Shown piece after piece: positions 47,501 through 56,131 of a DNA stretch of 64,000 nt. Positions within the stretch are counted from its first letter, which is position 1; each line of letters begins with the position of its first letter. The notes under the pieces are model-generated. The model worked only from the letters and a program-made list of their open reading frames with translations, did not search any database and had not been told where the DNA came from. The DNA comes from Pelosinus sp. (lineage in GTDB: Bacteria > Bacillota > Negativicutes > Propionisporales > Propionisporaceae), in NCBI GenBank assembly GCA_021372375.1, contig JAJFUN010000062.1, forward strand, positions 62,001 through 126,000, in the 5' to 3' direction. A program made the translations under genes and the position numbers.

Positions 47501-48619
47501 TCACTCCGCTACATGTCCATTATTTACATAATAATATTTTCCCTGTTTAATCTCAGGAAAGTATTTTTCATCGGTAGCAGTAATAAATGTTTGTATGCGA
47601 TCTTTAATAAAATATAACAGCTGCGTTCGCCGCTGTTCATCAAGCTCACTCATTACATCATCAAGTAATAAGACCGGATAATCCCCTGTTTCAGACTTGA
47701 TAAACTCAAGTTCAGCCAGTTTTAAGGCCAGTACCCCTGTACGCTGCTGCCCCTGCGAACCAAAATTACGTAAATTTATCCCGTTTACCGTAAAAACTAA
47801 GTCATCCCGATGCGGACCAAAACCAGTACTTCCTCGTAGTATATCATTATCTCGCGAGCTTAGCAATTTATGCAAAATAGCTTGCTGTAATTCTCCGCAA
47901 TCTTTTAAGATTTCCGCATCGTCTAAATTATGTACAGCATACTGTACCACCAAGTTTTCCTTACTGTCAGTGATTTTCCGATGCATCAAATTAGCCAGCA
48001 TTGTCAGTTTTTTTACCGCCGCCAGCCTTTTTATAATAATAACCGCTGCCAGCTGAGCTAGCTGTTCGTCCCAAGCTTCCAGCAAACTGCTGTTTTCACG
48101 GCGCTCGCGAATTTTCTTTAATAAATTATTACGCTGGGCCAGCACGCGATTATATTTTAATAGCTGCTGATAATAAGCGGGACTGGCCTGAGAAATTTCT
48201 AAATCCAAGAAATGCCGCCTGGCCGCCGGCATGCCTTTAATGAGCATCAGATCTTCCGGTGAAAATAGAACCACATTTAATGAGCCCATTAAATCACGCG
48301 GCTTGATTGGATGACCATTATAAACAATTTCTTTAATACATCTCGTATTAAGCGGTTTGAGCTGAAGGGAAAGCTCATTTTCTACCCCAATACGTGAAAA
48401 GCCAATATTTATCAGGCATGAAGCCTGCTGCCAGCTGACTAATTCATTATCTATGCTGGTGCGATGTGAACGTCCCATCGCGCTAAAATAAATGGCCTCT
48501 AAAATATTAGTTTTCCCCTGGGCATTACAGCCTAAAAAAATATTTATATTTTGAGTAAACACTAATTTTAAGTTTACATAATTACGAAAATTATGTAGTT
48601 TTAGCGCGTTCACTCGCAT
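47501..48619 (-). CDS. recF: DNA replication and repair protein RecF
   Basis: This SMC-like ATPase of 372 residues loads RecA at gaps. Walker A is FLGCNAQGKTNILEAIYFSAMGRSHR. The signature is GSQGQQRTGVLALKLAEL and Walker B is LLLDDVMSELDEQRR. It begins MRVNALKLHNFRNYVNLKL as in all RecF. It follows yaaA by 9 bases in the dnaN-yaaA-recF series. Confidence 0.97.
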   Translation of the reverse strand: MRVNALKLHNFRNYVNLKLVFTQNINIFLGCNAQGKTNILEAIYFSAMGRSHRTSIDNELVSWQQASCLINIGFSRIGVENELSLQLKPLNTRCIKEIVYNGHPIKPRDLMGSLNVVLFSPEDLMLIKGMPAARRHFLDLEISQASPAYYQQLLKYNRVLAQRNNLLKKIRERRENSSLLEAWDEQLAQLAAVIIIKRLAAVKKLTMLANLMHRKITDSKENLVVQYAVHNLDDAEILKDCGELQQAILHKLLSSRDNDILRGSTGFGPHRDDLVFTVNGINLRNFGSQGQQRTGVLALKLAELEFIKSETGDYPVLLLDDVMSELDEQRRTQLLYFIKDRIQTFITATDEKYFPEIKQGKYYYVNNGHVAE

Positions 48620-48628
48620 GATGCTGTC

Positions 48629-48844
48629 TTATTCATGAACAACCTTCCAGCTGCCCAGCCCCTCAATTGCAATAACATCACCCGCCTGAACCTTTTTGCG
48701 GCGCTCAGCCGCCACAACACCGTTTATCAGTATCAGACCATCTTCCATAAGCAGTTTAACCTGCCCGCCGGATTCTACAACACCTGCCCATTTTAAAAAC
48801 TGATCTAAGTGAATAGTTTCTGTAGTAATTGCAACTTCTTCCAA
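48629..48844 (-). CDS. yaaA: S4 domain RNA-binding protein YaaA
   Basis: The protein has 71 residues. The S4 fold reads IHLDQFLKWAGVVESGGQVKLLMEDGLILINGVVAAERRKKVQAGDVIAIEG. In Firmicutes this gene (also called rlbA) lies between dnaN and recF and relates to ribosome assembly. The start is set at TTG 48844, which follows AAGGAGTGA by 5 bases; a GTG three codons upstream overlaps that site. Confidence 0.9.
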   Translation of the reverse strand: MEEVAITTETIHLDQFLKWAGVVESGGQVKLLMEDGLILINGVVAAERRKKVQAGDVIAIEGLGSWKVVHE

Positions 48845-48862
48845 AAAAATCACTCCTTTTTC

Positions 48863-49990
48863 TTAGGCTGTACGCACCGGGGTAATAATATAAGTATAGC
48901 TTGAATCGTCAATAGGCTGTACACATGCCGGACTGAGCGGAGTATTCAATGAAAATAATAGCTGATTGCTGCTGATGTTTTTCAAGATATCTGTAATATA
49001 TTTAGCATTAAAAGCAATTTCTAATTCATTACCGGTAATAGAAGCTGCTACTGTTTCATAAGCTTTACCTATATCTGGGTTATTTGAAGTAATTACCACA
49101 TTGTCATTTTTAAAGAATATCTTTATAACATTGTAATCGCCATCACGGGCTAAGAGCGAAATTCTTTCCACCGCATCAAAAAAACTGCTGGTATCAATTT
49201 TGACTGTTGTAACAAAACTTGGCGGAATCACTTTATTATAATCAGGATATTGCCCCTCAATTAACCTCGATATTATGTAAACATTATCAAATTGAAAAGA
49301 AACCTGATTTTTATGCCAGGAAATAGTAACATCAACAGGTGTTTCTGATGTTAGTAAGCGAGCCAGTTCTGCTAGAATTTTAGCAGGAATAATCATGTGA
49401 ATATTCTCTTCAGTGGCTGCGTCTTGTCCAAAATTATCAAGTTGATCCACTTTTAGAGCTAATCGATGTGTATTGGTAGCGACCATACTGATTTTGAAAC
49501 CATCTGTTGTTAGATAGCAGCCTGTGAATATCGGCCGGGCTTCATCGGTCGCACAGGCAAATACCGTTCGTTTAATCAGTTCTTTTAAAACATTGTCTTT
49601 CAATACCAACTTATTGCTGCTTGGCAGTGGTTTTAATACAGGAAATTCTTCTACTGGTAGACTTAGTAAATTAAACTGAGCTGAGTTAGAATTAATCTGA
49701 ATGGTCTTGTCAACATTATCAGTGGATATTTCAACAGTATCCCCAGGAAGTTTACGGACAAGTTCCTGAAAATAGCGTCCTGATAAAATTACGGTGCCTG
49801 GTTCAGTAATTTCAGCATGAATAATACAGCTAATGCCAATTTCGTAGTCATTGGCCTGTAATTCTAATTTACCATTGCTTGCAGTTAAATAGATACCTGT
49901 CAAAATTGGCATTGTATTTTTACTGGCAATGGCTTTTTGTACTGTTTGTACAGCAATAGCCAACTGGTCTTTGGCGCAGGATATTTTCAT
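48863..49990 (-). CDS. dnaN: DNA polymerase III beta subunit (sliding clamp)
   Basis: The protein has 375 residues with three clamp domains. It starts MKISCAKDQLAIAVQTVQKAIASKNTMPILTGIYL. Conserved LSGRYFQELVRKLP, FACATDEARPIFTG and ISLLARDGDYNVIKI follow, and it ends with the pocket segment PLSPACVQPIDDSSYTYIITPVR. It is the processivity clamp for replication. GGAGGT precedes the ATG. It is separated from dnaA by a 270-base DnaA-box region. Confidence 0.98.
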   Translation of the reverse strand: MKISCAKDQLAIAVQTVQKAIASKNTMPILTGIYLTASNGKLELQANDYEIGISCIIHAEITEPGTVILSGRYFQELVRKLPGDTVEISTDNVDKTIQINSNSAQFNLLSLPVEEFPVLKPLPSSNKLVLKDNVLKELIKRTVFACATDEARPIFTGCYLTTDGFKISMVATNTHRLALKVDQLDNFGQDAATEENIHMIIPAKILAELARLLTSETPVDVTISWHKNQVSFQFDNVYIISRLIEGQYPDYNKVIPPSFVTTVKIDTSSFFDAVERISLLARDGDYNVIKIFFKNDNVVITSNNPDIGKAYETVAASITGNELEIAFNAKYITDILKNISSNQLLFSLNTPLSPACVQPIDDSSYTYIITPVRTA

Positions 49991-50125
49991 TTTTTACCTC
50001 CATCAGCATTTAGAATATATTATTACTATTTTATACATAGATATATAAATAATAGTAATAATAGTAGTAGGCGCTGTTAATATGTTGATAAATGTGTAGA
50101 ACATTTATACAATGTGCAATGTCAA

Positions 50126-50248
50126 TGTGTATAATGTGTTAATAAAGTATAGGGCACTTATCAACATATTAACAGATATTTTGTGTTGATAAGATACCCA
50201 CATTTCATCTACAGAGTAGTCAAGCCTTTACAAACAGAGTTATACACA
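50126..50248. promoter_or_regulatory. DnaA-box cluster between dnaA and dnaN
   Basis: Four DnaA-box-like 9-mers occur: 50126-50134 (minus, TTATACACA), 50158-50166 (plus, TTATCAACA), 50184-50192 (minus, TTATCAACA) and 50240-50248 (plus, TTATACACA). This matches the second half of a bipartite Bacillus-type origin. Confidence 0.75.
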
Positions 50249-50257
50249 GGAGTGTTA

Positions 50258-51739
50258 CTAAGCATTCTCAATGCGTTTAATCAGTTCTTTAATAGTATTG
50301 CACAATTTATTGTCTTCATTTCGTTCACGCGTAATTTTGTCATGCGCATGGATTACGGTGGTATGATCGCGTCCACCAAACATTTCTCCAATCCGTGGCA
50401 GCGAGGTATCCGTAAGCTCACGGCACAAATACATAGCAATTTGCCTTGGGTATGTGACATTTCGTGTGCGTTTTTTAGCTAACAAATCATCAATCTTTAT
50501 TTTGAAATAAGAAGAGACAACTTCTTGTATGAGTTCCATCGTAACTTGTTTGGGGCTGCCGTTAGGCAGGATATCTTTTAGGGCTTCTGTGGCCAGATTA
50601 ATGTCAATGGTTTGTGACGCCAGGGAGGCATAGGCCATAACTCTAATTAAAGCGCCTTCTAATTCACGGATATTATTATCAATACGGCTGGCAATATACA
50701 CCATGACGTCATTTGGTACACTGAAGTTTTCGAGCAGGGCTTTTTTGCGTAAAATTGCAATACGCGTTTCTAAATCAGGGGGCTGGATATCAGTAATTAA
50801 TCCCATCTGAAACCGGGAACGCAAACGATCTTCTAGGGTTTGTATTTCACGCGGCGGCCGGTCACTGGAGATAATAATTTGCTTATTGGCTTCATGCAAG
50901 GTATTAAATGTGTGGAAAAATTCTTCTTGCGTGTGCTCCTTTTTGGATAAAAATTGAATATCATCAACTAATAAGACATCAATATTGCGGTATTTTTGGC
51001 GAAAACTTTCTGGTTTGCCGTCACGTAGGGAATTAATCAGCTCATTAGTAAATTTTTCACTGGAAATGTAGACAACTTTTAGTTTGGGATGATTCTGCAG
51101 GATACGATGTCCGATGGCATGCATCAGATGGGTTTTGCCGAGACCTACACCGCCATAAAGAAACAGCGGATTATATACTTCAGCAGGGGATTCAGCCACT
51201 GCCTGGGAAACGGCATGCGCAAAGCGATTTGAATTACCTACCACAAAGGTTTCAAATACATATTTAGGATTAAGAATAACCTGGGAATCTTCGTTCGGTA
51301 ATATTTTAGCTGTATTTTGTTCGGTAATAGTATTTTGCTGTATAGGTGCAGGATTGTCTTGCGAGATAGGCTGCGTGTATTCAATAGGCAAGGCTGTAGG
51401 AGAATAGGGAGCTTGTAAAATAGTATCTTCAGGCGCTGACAAAAGGTTGGGGCCTGCAGCGTCTGGTACTTCCTCTTCTTCTTCTAAATTTAAGCTGGTA
51501 AATTTAATTTTTACCGGTTTTTGTACCACTTGTTCGACCGCGCTTAGGATTTGCGTCATATATTTAGTTTCCAGCCATTCTTTCATAATCGACCGCGGAG
51601 TGCCAATTTCCAGCTGATCATCTGTTAGTGATAGTGCCACTGTGCCTTCAAACCATGTATCAAACAGCGGTTTGATAATTTGTCCGGCAAGCTTGTTTAG
51701 TACTTGCTCCCATATTGCCGTGAGCTGCACGTTGTCCAT
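50258..51739 (-). CDS. dnaA: Chromosomal replication initiator protein DnaA
   Basis: The protein has 493 residues. Domain I is IWEQVLNKLAGQIIKPLFDTWFEGT. A variable linker is followed by the AAA+ core with GGVGLGKTHLMHAIG (Walker A), VLLVDDIQFLSKK (Walker B) and SRFQMGLITDIQPPDLETR. Domain IV is TSLPRIGEMFGGRDHTTVIHAHDKI, the DnaA-box-binding motif. It is flanked on both sides by clusters of DnaA boxes. GGAAGGAT precedes the ATG. Confidence 0.99.
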   Translation of the reverse strand: MDNVQLTAIWEQVLNKLAGQIIKPLFDTWFEGTVALSLTDDQLEIGTPRSIMKEWLETKYMTQILSAVEQVVQKPVKIKFTSLNLEEEEEVPDAAGPNLLSAPEDTILQAPYSPTALPIEYTQPISQDNPAPIQQNTITEQNTAKILPNEDSQVILNPKYVFETFVVGNSNRFAHAVSQAVAESPAEVYNPLFLYGGVGLGKTHLMHAIGHRILQNHPKLKVVYISSEKFTNELINSLRDGKPESFRQKYRNIDVLLVDDIQFLSKKEHTQEEFFHTFNTLHEANKQIIISSDRPPREIQTLEDRLRSRFQMGLITDIQPPDLETRIAILRKKALLENFSVPNDVMVYIASRIDNNIRELEGALIRVMAYASLASQTIDINLATEALKDILPNGSPKQVTMELIQEVVSSYFKIKIDDLLAKKRTRNVTYPRQIAMYLCRELTDTSLPRIGEMFGGRDHTTVIHAHDKITRERNEDNKLCNTIKELIKRIENA

Positions 51740-52311
51740 AGAGTAATCCTTCCTTTATTTAAAAAATGTATTAACAGTATCAACATTCAGAGACAAACCA
51801 CTTATCCACAAAGTTATTAACAGCTGTTGATAAGTGGATATATAATTATGGAAACAAACGAAAAAAAAATACAACAGCGGGATCTTTTGGCTAACCGCAA
51901 CCTTGTATTTATGAAGGATGGCAATACTTATTAACTATTGTGGATAAGATTGTGAATAAGTGAGTATTTTTGTTGATAAAACGCTAAAAAATGTTTATAT
52001 TATAAAAGATGTGTCTAAAATGTGGATAAGTATTATAATTTATATTAACAAAAAGATTGCAAGTTATCAACATTTTTTTCTGTTATTGTGTATAAAAATG
52101 TAAATAGGTGAATCAAAATGAACATGTTAGGCAACCGGCTTAATTATTTTTCTAAATTAGTGCAATAATGTAGTATTTATCTATATGAAGCTTTTATATT
52201 CTATAGGGTTTTTCTTGACACTGCAGGTTGTCTAGTCTATAATTTGTAATAGTTAAAATTGACTATTTTAACATGGGAGTTTCCGCGTATTAGGCAAGGA
52301 GGTGTCAATAG
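51740..52311. other. Replication origin oriC (dnaA-rpmH intergenic)
   Basis: Eight DnaA-box-like 9-mers lie here: 51802-51810 (plus, perfect TTATCCACA), 51825-51833 (minus), 51939-51947 (minus, perfect), 51951-51959 (minus), 51971-51979 (minus), 52021-52029 (minus, perfect), 52064-52072 (plus) and 52087-52095 (minus). AT-rich stretches around 52000-52060 are candidates for the unwinding element. The gene orientation switch from minus to plus falls here, as expected for a bidirectional origin. Confidence 0.9.
52215..52243 (+). promoter_or_regulatory. Full-consensus sigma-A promoter of rpmH-rnpA
   Basis: TTGACA (52215-52220), a 17-base spacer and TATAAT (52238-52243) match both consensus hexamers, about 70 bases before rpmH. 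Confidence 0.9.
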
Positions 52312-52446
52312 ATGAAACGTACGTATCAACCAAATACATTATGGAAAAAAAGAACTCATGGTTTTCGTGAACGTATGAAGACCAAAGGTGGCCGTTTAGT
52401 TTTGAAAAAAAGACGTGCTAGAGGCAGAAAAAAACTGTCTGCATAA
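52312..52446 (+). CDS. rpmH: 50S ribosomal protein L34
   Basis: The protein has 44 residues, [20 protein letters not shown] onward, ending [12 protein letters not shown]; this is the invariant L34 sequence. AAGGAGGTG lies upstream. It is the first gene right of oriC, with rnpA next, the universal arrangement. Confidence 0.98.
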   Translation: MKRTYQPNTLWKKRTHGFRERMKTKGGRLVLKKRRARGRKKLSA

Positions 52447-52470
52447 TAGGCCGCCTCTGTGGCCTATTTT
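52447..52470 (+). terminator. Attenuator-type terminator between rpmH and rnpA
   Basis: TAGGCC (52447-52452) pairs with GGCCTA (52461-52466), followed by TTTTTCG, right after the rpmH stop. It probably lowers rnpA expression relative to rpmH. Confidence 0.75.
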
Positions 52471-52500
52471 TCGCAGTAAGATGGAGATTGTTTTTAAAGG

Positions 52501-52860
52501 ATGAATAAATATCCTAAATGTAAGTTATCAAAAAAAATAAAGCTAAAGAATAACACCAATTTCCAAGCTGTTTATAAAGCAGGCCGATCATTTGCCAATA
52601 AAATGGCAGTCCTATATGTCATGCCTGCCGAAGCCGGTAAAGGTCATATTGGCTTTGCTGCAGGCAAACGGCTGGGCTGTGCAGTTGTGCGCAACCGTGT
52701 TAAGAGATTGCTTCGTGAAGCATATCGTTTGAATCAACATCGTATTCGCTTAGATTATGATTTGATATTAGTTGGTAGGCAGCGGGCGGTAGGAGCTGAC
52801 TATGCTAGTGTGGCTAAGGCGTTTTTAGACTTATGCAGTCGGTCCCACATTTTAAAATAA
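52501..52860 (+). CDS. rnpA: Ribonuclease P protein component
   Basis: The protein has 119 residues. It binds RNase P RNA and assists 5' maturation of tRNA. It starts with basic LSKKIKLKNNTNFQAVYKAGRSF. The RNR motif is GCAVVRNRVKRLLREAYRLN. It follows rpmH after an attenuator hairpin and precedes yidD by 12 bases. AAAGG directly abuts the ATG; TGGAG lies further upstream. Confidence 0.97.
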   Translation: MNKYPKCKLSKKIKLKNNTNFQAVYKAGRSFANKMAVLYVMPAEAGKGHIGFAAGKRLGCAVVRNRVKRLLREAYRLNQHRIRLDYDLILVGRQRAVGADYASVAKAFLDLCSRSHILK

Positions 52861-52872
52861 AGAGGGCTTTTT

Positions 52873-53082
52873 ATGATAAAAAAAATACTTATTTTTATCA
52901 TTACACTGTATCGGGTTTATATTTCGCCGTTAAAACCTCCTACTTGTCGTTTCGTGCCTACTTGTTCTGAGTATGCTATAATGGCTATTGAAAAATATGG
53001 GGTACTGCGCGGCATGGTTAAGGCAATATGGCGAATTTTGCGCTGTAATCCGTTTTGCCGTGGAGGACATGATCCTGTTTAG
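52873..53082 (+). CDS. yidD: Membrane protein insertion efficiency factor YidD
   Basis: The protein has 69 residues. The family core is [32 protein letters not shown] with its cysteines and ends [16 protein letters not shown]. It associates with the membrane through an amphipathic N-terminus and helps YidC-dependent insertion. Genes for RnpA and YidC flank it. Confidence 0.97.
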   Translation: MIKKILIFIITLYRVYISPLKPPTCRFVPTCSEYAIMAIEKYGVLRGMVKAIWRILRCNPFCRGGHDPV

Positions 53083-53096
53083 ATATACTTTTTATC

Positions 53097-53206
53097 TTCT
53101 AAGAAAGTATAATATTTCGGGGATATACGTTTATAGTTTGTTTAGCTAAAATCACCGAAAAATTACTTACTTTCTTGTAGTTTTAAAAACGCAGAGCGTT
53201 TATTTA
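53097..53206 (+). repeat. Structured dispersed repeat, copy 1
   Basis: It lies between yidD and yidC. The left arm AGAAAGTATAATATTTCGG pairs imperfectly with CCGAAAAATTACTTACTTTCT. Between them is TTATAGTTTGTTTAG. After the right arm comes TTGTAGTTTTAAAAACGC-AGA-GCGTTTATTTATTT, a small terminator-like hairpin. It is homologous over about 105 bases to the minus strand of 38217-38325. Confidence 0.8.
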
Positions 53207-53225
53207 TTTGGTAAGGAGTGAGATT

Positions 53226-53861
53226 TTGTTCGATACATTTATAGTTTTTCCTTTGCAGACAATACTCAATCTGTTTTACAATGTAACAGTTTCTTTTGGT
53301 CTGGCTAATTATGGAATAGCTATTATTTTAATGACCTTAGTTATTAAGGCTTGTTTGGCACCGCTTACTTATAAATCAGTAAAGTCGATGAAGGCTATGC
53401 AGGATATACAGCCGAAAATGAAAGAGCTGCAAACAAAGTATAAGAGCGACCCGAAAAATATGAATATCGAATTGGCAAAGCTTTATAAAGAAGCAGGGGT
53501 GAACCCGTTAGCTGGATGTTTGCCAATGATTATACAAATGCCATTTTTGATTGGGATATTTTACGCTATTCGCGATTTCCAGTATGTCCAGGAACCCAGT
53601 TTTTTATGGATGCAAAACTTAGCAAACCCTGATCCTTATTATATTTTGCCGCTATTATCTGCAGCAACTACATTTCTTCAATCCAAGCAAACTACGAGTT
53701 CTGACAATCAGCAAGCTAAGATGATGTTATATATTATGCCGCTATTTATCGGCTACATAAGCATTAACTTTTCTGGTGGCTTAGTATTGTATTGGGTAGT
53801 GAGCAATATATTCCAGATCGGACAGCAATGGTTTATGTACCGCGATACGGCTCAGGTGTAG
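53226..53861 (+). CDS. yidC: YidC/Oxa1 family membrane protein insertase
   Basis: The protein has 211 residues, the short Gram-positive type without the large periplasmic domain. The five-helix core shows NYGIAIILMTLVIKACLAPLTYKSVKSM (with the hydrophilic groove Lys/Arg region), a coiled-coil KMKELQTKYKSDP, VNPLAGCLPMIIQMPFLIGIFYAI and GGLVLYWVVSNIFQIGQQWF. No lipobox is present, unlike B. subtilis SpoIIIJ. The start is a TTG (53226) preceded by AAGGAGTGAG. It inserts membrane proteins alone or with SecYEG. jag follows by 13 bases. Confidence 0.96.
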   Translation: MFDTFIVFPLQTILNLFYNVTVSFGLANYGIAIILMTLVIKACLAPLTYKSVKSMKAMQDIQPKMKELQTKYKSDPKNMNIELAKLYKEAGVNPLAGCLPMIIQMPFLIGIFYAIRDFQYVQEPSFLWMQNLANPDPYYILPLLSAATTFLQSKQTTSSDNQQAKMMLYIMPLFIGYISINFSGGLVLYWVVSNIFQIGQQWFMYRDTAQV

Positions 53862-53874
53862 AGGAGGCTTGTCT

Positions 53875-54495
53875 ATGATTTCTGTAGAGAAGAGTGGTAA
53901 GACTGTGGAAGAAGCGATTGAGTCAGCAGTCTTAGAGCTGGGTGTAGACCGTGAGAAAGTTGATGTACAGGTGCTTGAAACACCAAGTAAAGGCTTTTTG
54001 GGCTTTGGCGGTAAATTAGCAAAAGTTCTTGTTACCGTAAAAAAAGTCGATGCTTCGGCAGTAGCCAGAGAGTTCTTGCAAAAGGTATTTGATACTATGC
54101 AGCTTACTGTTACTGTGGAAAAAATAAATAAAGAAGATCACGTTATTTTTGATTTGCGTGGAAATGATTTGGGTGTGTTAATCGGTAAGCATGGACAAAC
54201 ATTAGATGCGCTGCAGTATTTGACGAATTTGGCTGCTAATCGTGATGCCGATGACCGCGTGCGGATTATTCTTGACGTAGAAGATTATCGTAAACGCCGG
54301 GAAGAGACCTTGGCAAATTTAGCGCTGCGGCTAGCGGATAAGGTAAAACGCCGTGGTGAAAGGGTGTCGTTAGAGCCAATGAGTCCACATGAGCGCAAAA
54401 TTATCCATATGGCACTGCAGGAAGATCACCGTATTGTTACATATAGCGAAGGTGATGAGCCATTCCGCAAAGTAGTTATTGCATTAAAAAGGTAA
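53875..54495 (+). CDS. jag: Jag/KhpB RNA-binding protein
   Basis: The protein has 206 residues. The Jag_N domain (VEKSGKTVEEAIESAVLELGVDREKVDV ... FLGFGGKLAKV), KH domain (IGKHGQTLDALQYLTNLAAN) and C-terminal R3H domain (PHERKIIHMALQEDHRIVTYSEGDEPFRKVVI) occur in order. ATG 53875 lies 7 bases after GAGGAGG. It follows yidC as in most Firmicutes. By family it binds RNA with KhpA and affects cell elongation and sporulation. Confidence 0.96.
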   Translation: MISVEKSGKTVEEAIESAVLELGVDREKVDVQVLETPSKGFLGFGGKLAKVLVTVKKVDASAVAREFLQKVFDTMQLTVTVEKINKEDHVIFDLRGNDLGVLIGKHGQTLDALQYLTNLAANRDADDRVRIILDVEDYRKRREETLANLALRLADKVKRRGERVSLEPMSPHERKIIHMALQEDHRIVTYSEGDEPFRKVVIALKR

Positions 54496-54510
54496 GGATT
54501 AGCTATAGTA

Positions 54511-54547
54511 AAACCCAGTGATAATAGGCATATTATTACTGGGTTTT
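54511..54547 (+). terminator. Terminator after jag
   Basis: AAACCCAGTGATAATA pairs with TATTATTACTGGGTTT (one bulge), followed by TTTTTAC. Confidence 0.85.
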
Positions 54548-54570
54548 TTTACAGATACGGGTAATTTGGT

Positions 54571-54660
54571 TACGGGTTATGAGCTATGAGTTATGGGCTA
54601 AAAGCCAAAAAAGGCATAGATTTTAACCCCTGACTCATAACCAAAAACTCATAGCCATTT
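54571..54660. repeat. ATGAGTTATGAG-type inverted repeat
   Basis: The left end GGGTTATGAGCTATGAG and right end CTCATAACC...CTCATAGCC are inverted copies; the middle holds AAAGCCAAAAAAGGC. It is a short non-coding element between the jag terminator and mnmE. Confidence 0.6.
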
Positions 54661-54677
54661 AGTAAGGAGTTGGAAAC

Positions 54678-56069
54678 ATGAATGAATTTGCTGAGGACAC
54701 CATTAGTGCAGTGGCAACCGCGCCGGGTGAAGGCGGTATTGGCATTGTGAGGCTAAGCGGGGCACAGTCAATTGCCATTGCAAGTAAAATATTTAAAGGT
54801 GTTACAGGAAAAACTGCTCATCAGGTAGCTTCTTATCACGCGGCGTATGGACAGGTTATTGAGCCTGGTACTAGTACAGCTGTTGATGAATGTTTGCTGC
54901 TTGTTATGCGGGCGCCTCATTCCTATACACGTGAAGATGTAGTAGAACTGCAGTGCCACGGTGGTGTAGTGCCCCTAAGAAGGGTTCTTGAATTGACCAT
55001 AGAAAGTGGTGCCAGACTTGCCGAGCCAGGTGAATTTACTCGACGGGCTTTTTTAAACGGCCGCCTTGATTTGGCCCAAGCTGAGGCTGTAATTGATGTA
55101 ATAAGGTCTCGAACCGATGCGTCGCTTCGTATGGCGGTTGGCCATTTAGCTGGGGCGCTCTCAGAAAAAATACGAGAAATCCGGCATGAACTGCTTAAAC
55201 TAATTGCTCAATTAGAAGCAGCGATTGATTTTCCTGAAGATGATATTGAGGAACTGACGTCAGCTGAGGTACGTGCCGGCAGCCTAAGCGTACTTGATAA
55301 ACTATCTGGCATGTTAGCTACCGCAAAGACCGGACAGATACTAAGAGACGGGCTTAAAACTGTGATTATTGGCCGGCCCAATGTCGGTAAATCCAGTTTA
55401 TTAAATGCACTCTTAAGAGAAAAACGGGCGATTGTTACTGATATACCGGGAACGACGCGTGATGTAATCGAAGAGTATGTTAATATTAAAGGAATACCAC
55501 TTAAAATTATTGATACAGCCGGTATTCGTGAGACTAATGACTTAGTGGAGAAAATTGGCGTAGAAAAGGCACGTGAACTAGTTAATAGCGCCGATTTAAT
55601 TTTGGTGTTATTAGATGCTTCAGCGGCGCTGACCTTGGAAGATCAGGAAATACTGTCTATGCTGTCAGAGCGGCCGGCGATGGTATTAATTAATAAGACT
55701 GATTTGCCACCGCAGCTTGATTTTGCTGAGGTTCAATCACTATGCGGTAATAAAAAGATTCTAAAAATATCTATTACCGAGGGAAGCGGACTCTTAGAAC
55801 TAGAAGAGGAAATTGCCGGCATGGTGTATTTAGGACAGGCTGTACAAGGCGAAGCAGGTTTTATTAATAATGTGCGTCATACTGAGGCTCTCAGCAAGGC
55901 CAGGGAGCATATTGAAGAAGCCATACTTACTATTGATAAAGCTATGCCCTCAGATTGTATTGTAATTGATTTGCGTTCTGCTTGGGAAAGACTTGGCGAA
56001 GTTACTGGGGATACAATGGAAGCAGATATTATTCAACAGATTTTTAGTCAATTTTGCATTGGGAAATAG
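54678..56069 (+). CDS. mnmE: tRNA modification GTPase MnmE
   Basis: The protein has 463 residues. The N-terminal tetrahydrofolate-binding domain starts DTISAVATAPGEGGIGIVRLSG. The G domain shows GRPNVGKSSLLNAL, TDIPGTTRD, IDTAGIRETND and INKTDL. The C-terminal FCIGK is the family's conserved CxGK. With MnmG it makes the carboxymethylaminomethyl group at U34 of tRNAs. TAAGGAG precedes the ATG. mnmG follows after a hairpin. Confidence 0.98.
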   Translation: MNEFAEDTISAVATAPGEGGIGIVRLSGAQSIAIASKIFKGVTGKTAHQVASYHAAYGQVIEPGTSTAVDECLLLVMRAPHSYTREDVVELQCHGGVVPLRRVLELTIESGARLAEPGEFTRRAFLNGRLDLAQAEAVIDVIRSRTDASLRMAVGHLAGALSEKIREIRHELLKLIAQLEAAIDFPEDDIEELTSAEVRAGSLSVLDKLSGMLATAKTGQILRDGLKTVIIGRPNVGKSSLLNALLREKRAIVTDIPGTTRDVIEEYVNIKGIPLKIIDTAGIRETNDLVEKIGVEKARELVNSADLILVLLDASAALTLEDQEILSMLSERPAMVLINKTDLPPQLDFAEVQSLCGNKKILKISITEGSGLLELEEEIAGMVYLGQAVQGEAGFINNVRHTEALSKAREHIEEAILTIDKAMPSDCIVIDLRSAWERLGEVTGDTMEADIIQQIFSQFCIGK

Positions 56070-56070
56070 T

Positions 56071-56112
56071 AGACTGTTACAAAATGCGCAGATGGGTATT
56101 TTGTAGCAGTCT
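56071..56112 (+). terminator. Hairpin between mnmE and mnmG
   Basis: AGACTGTTACAAAAT pairs with ATTTTGTAGCAGTCT (one mismatch), followed only by TTTAATTGG, so termination is likely partial or absent. Confidence 0.55.
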
Positions 56113-56131
56113 TTAATTGGAGATGGTAGAT

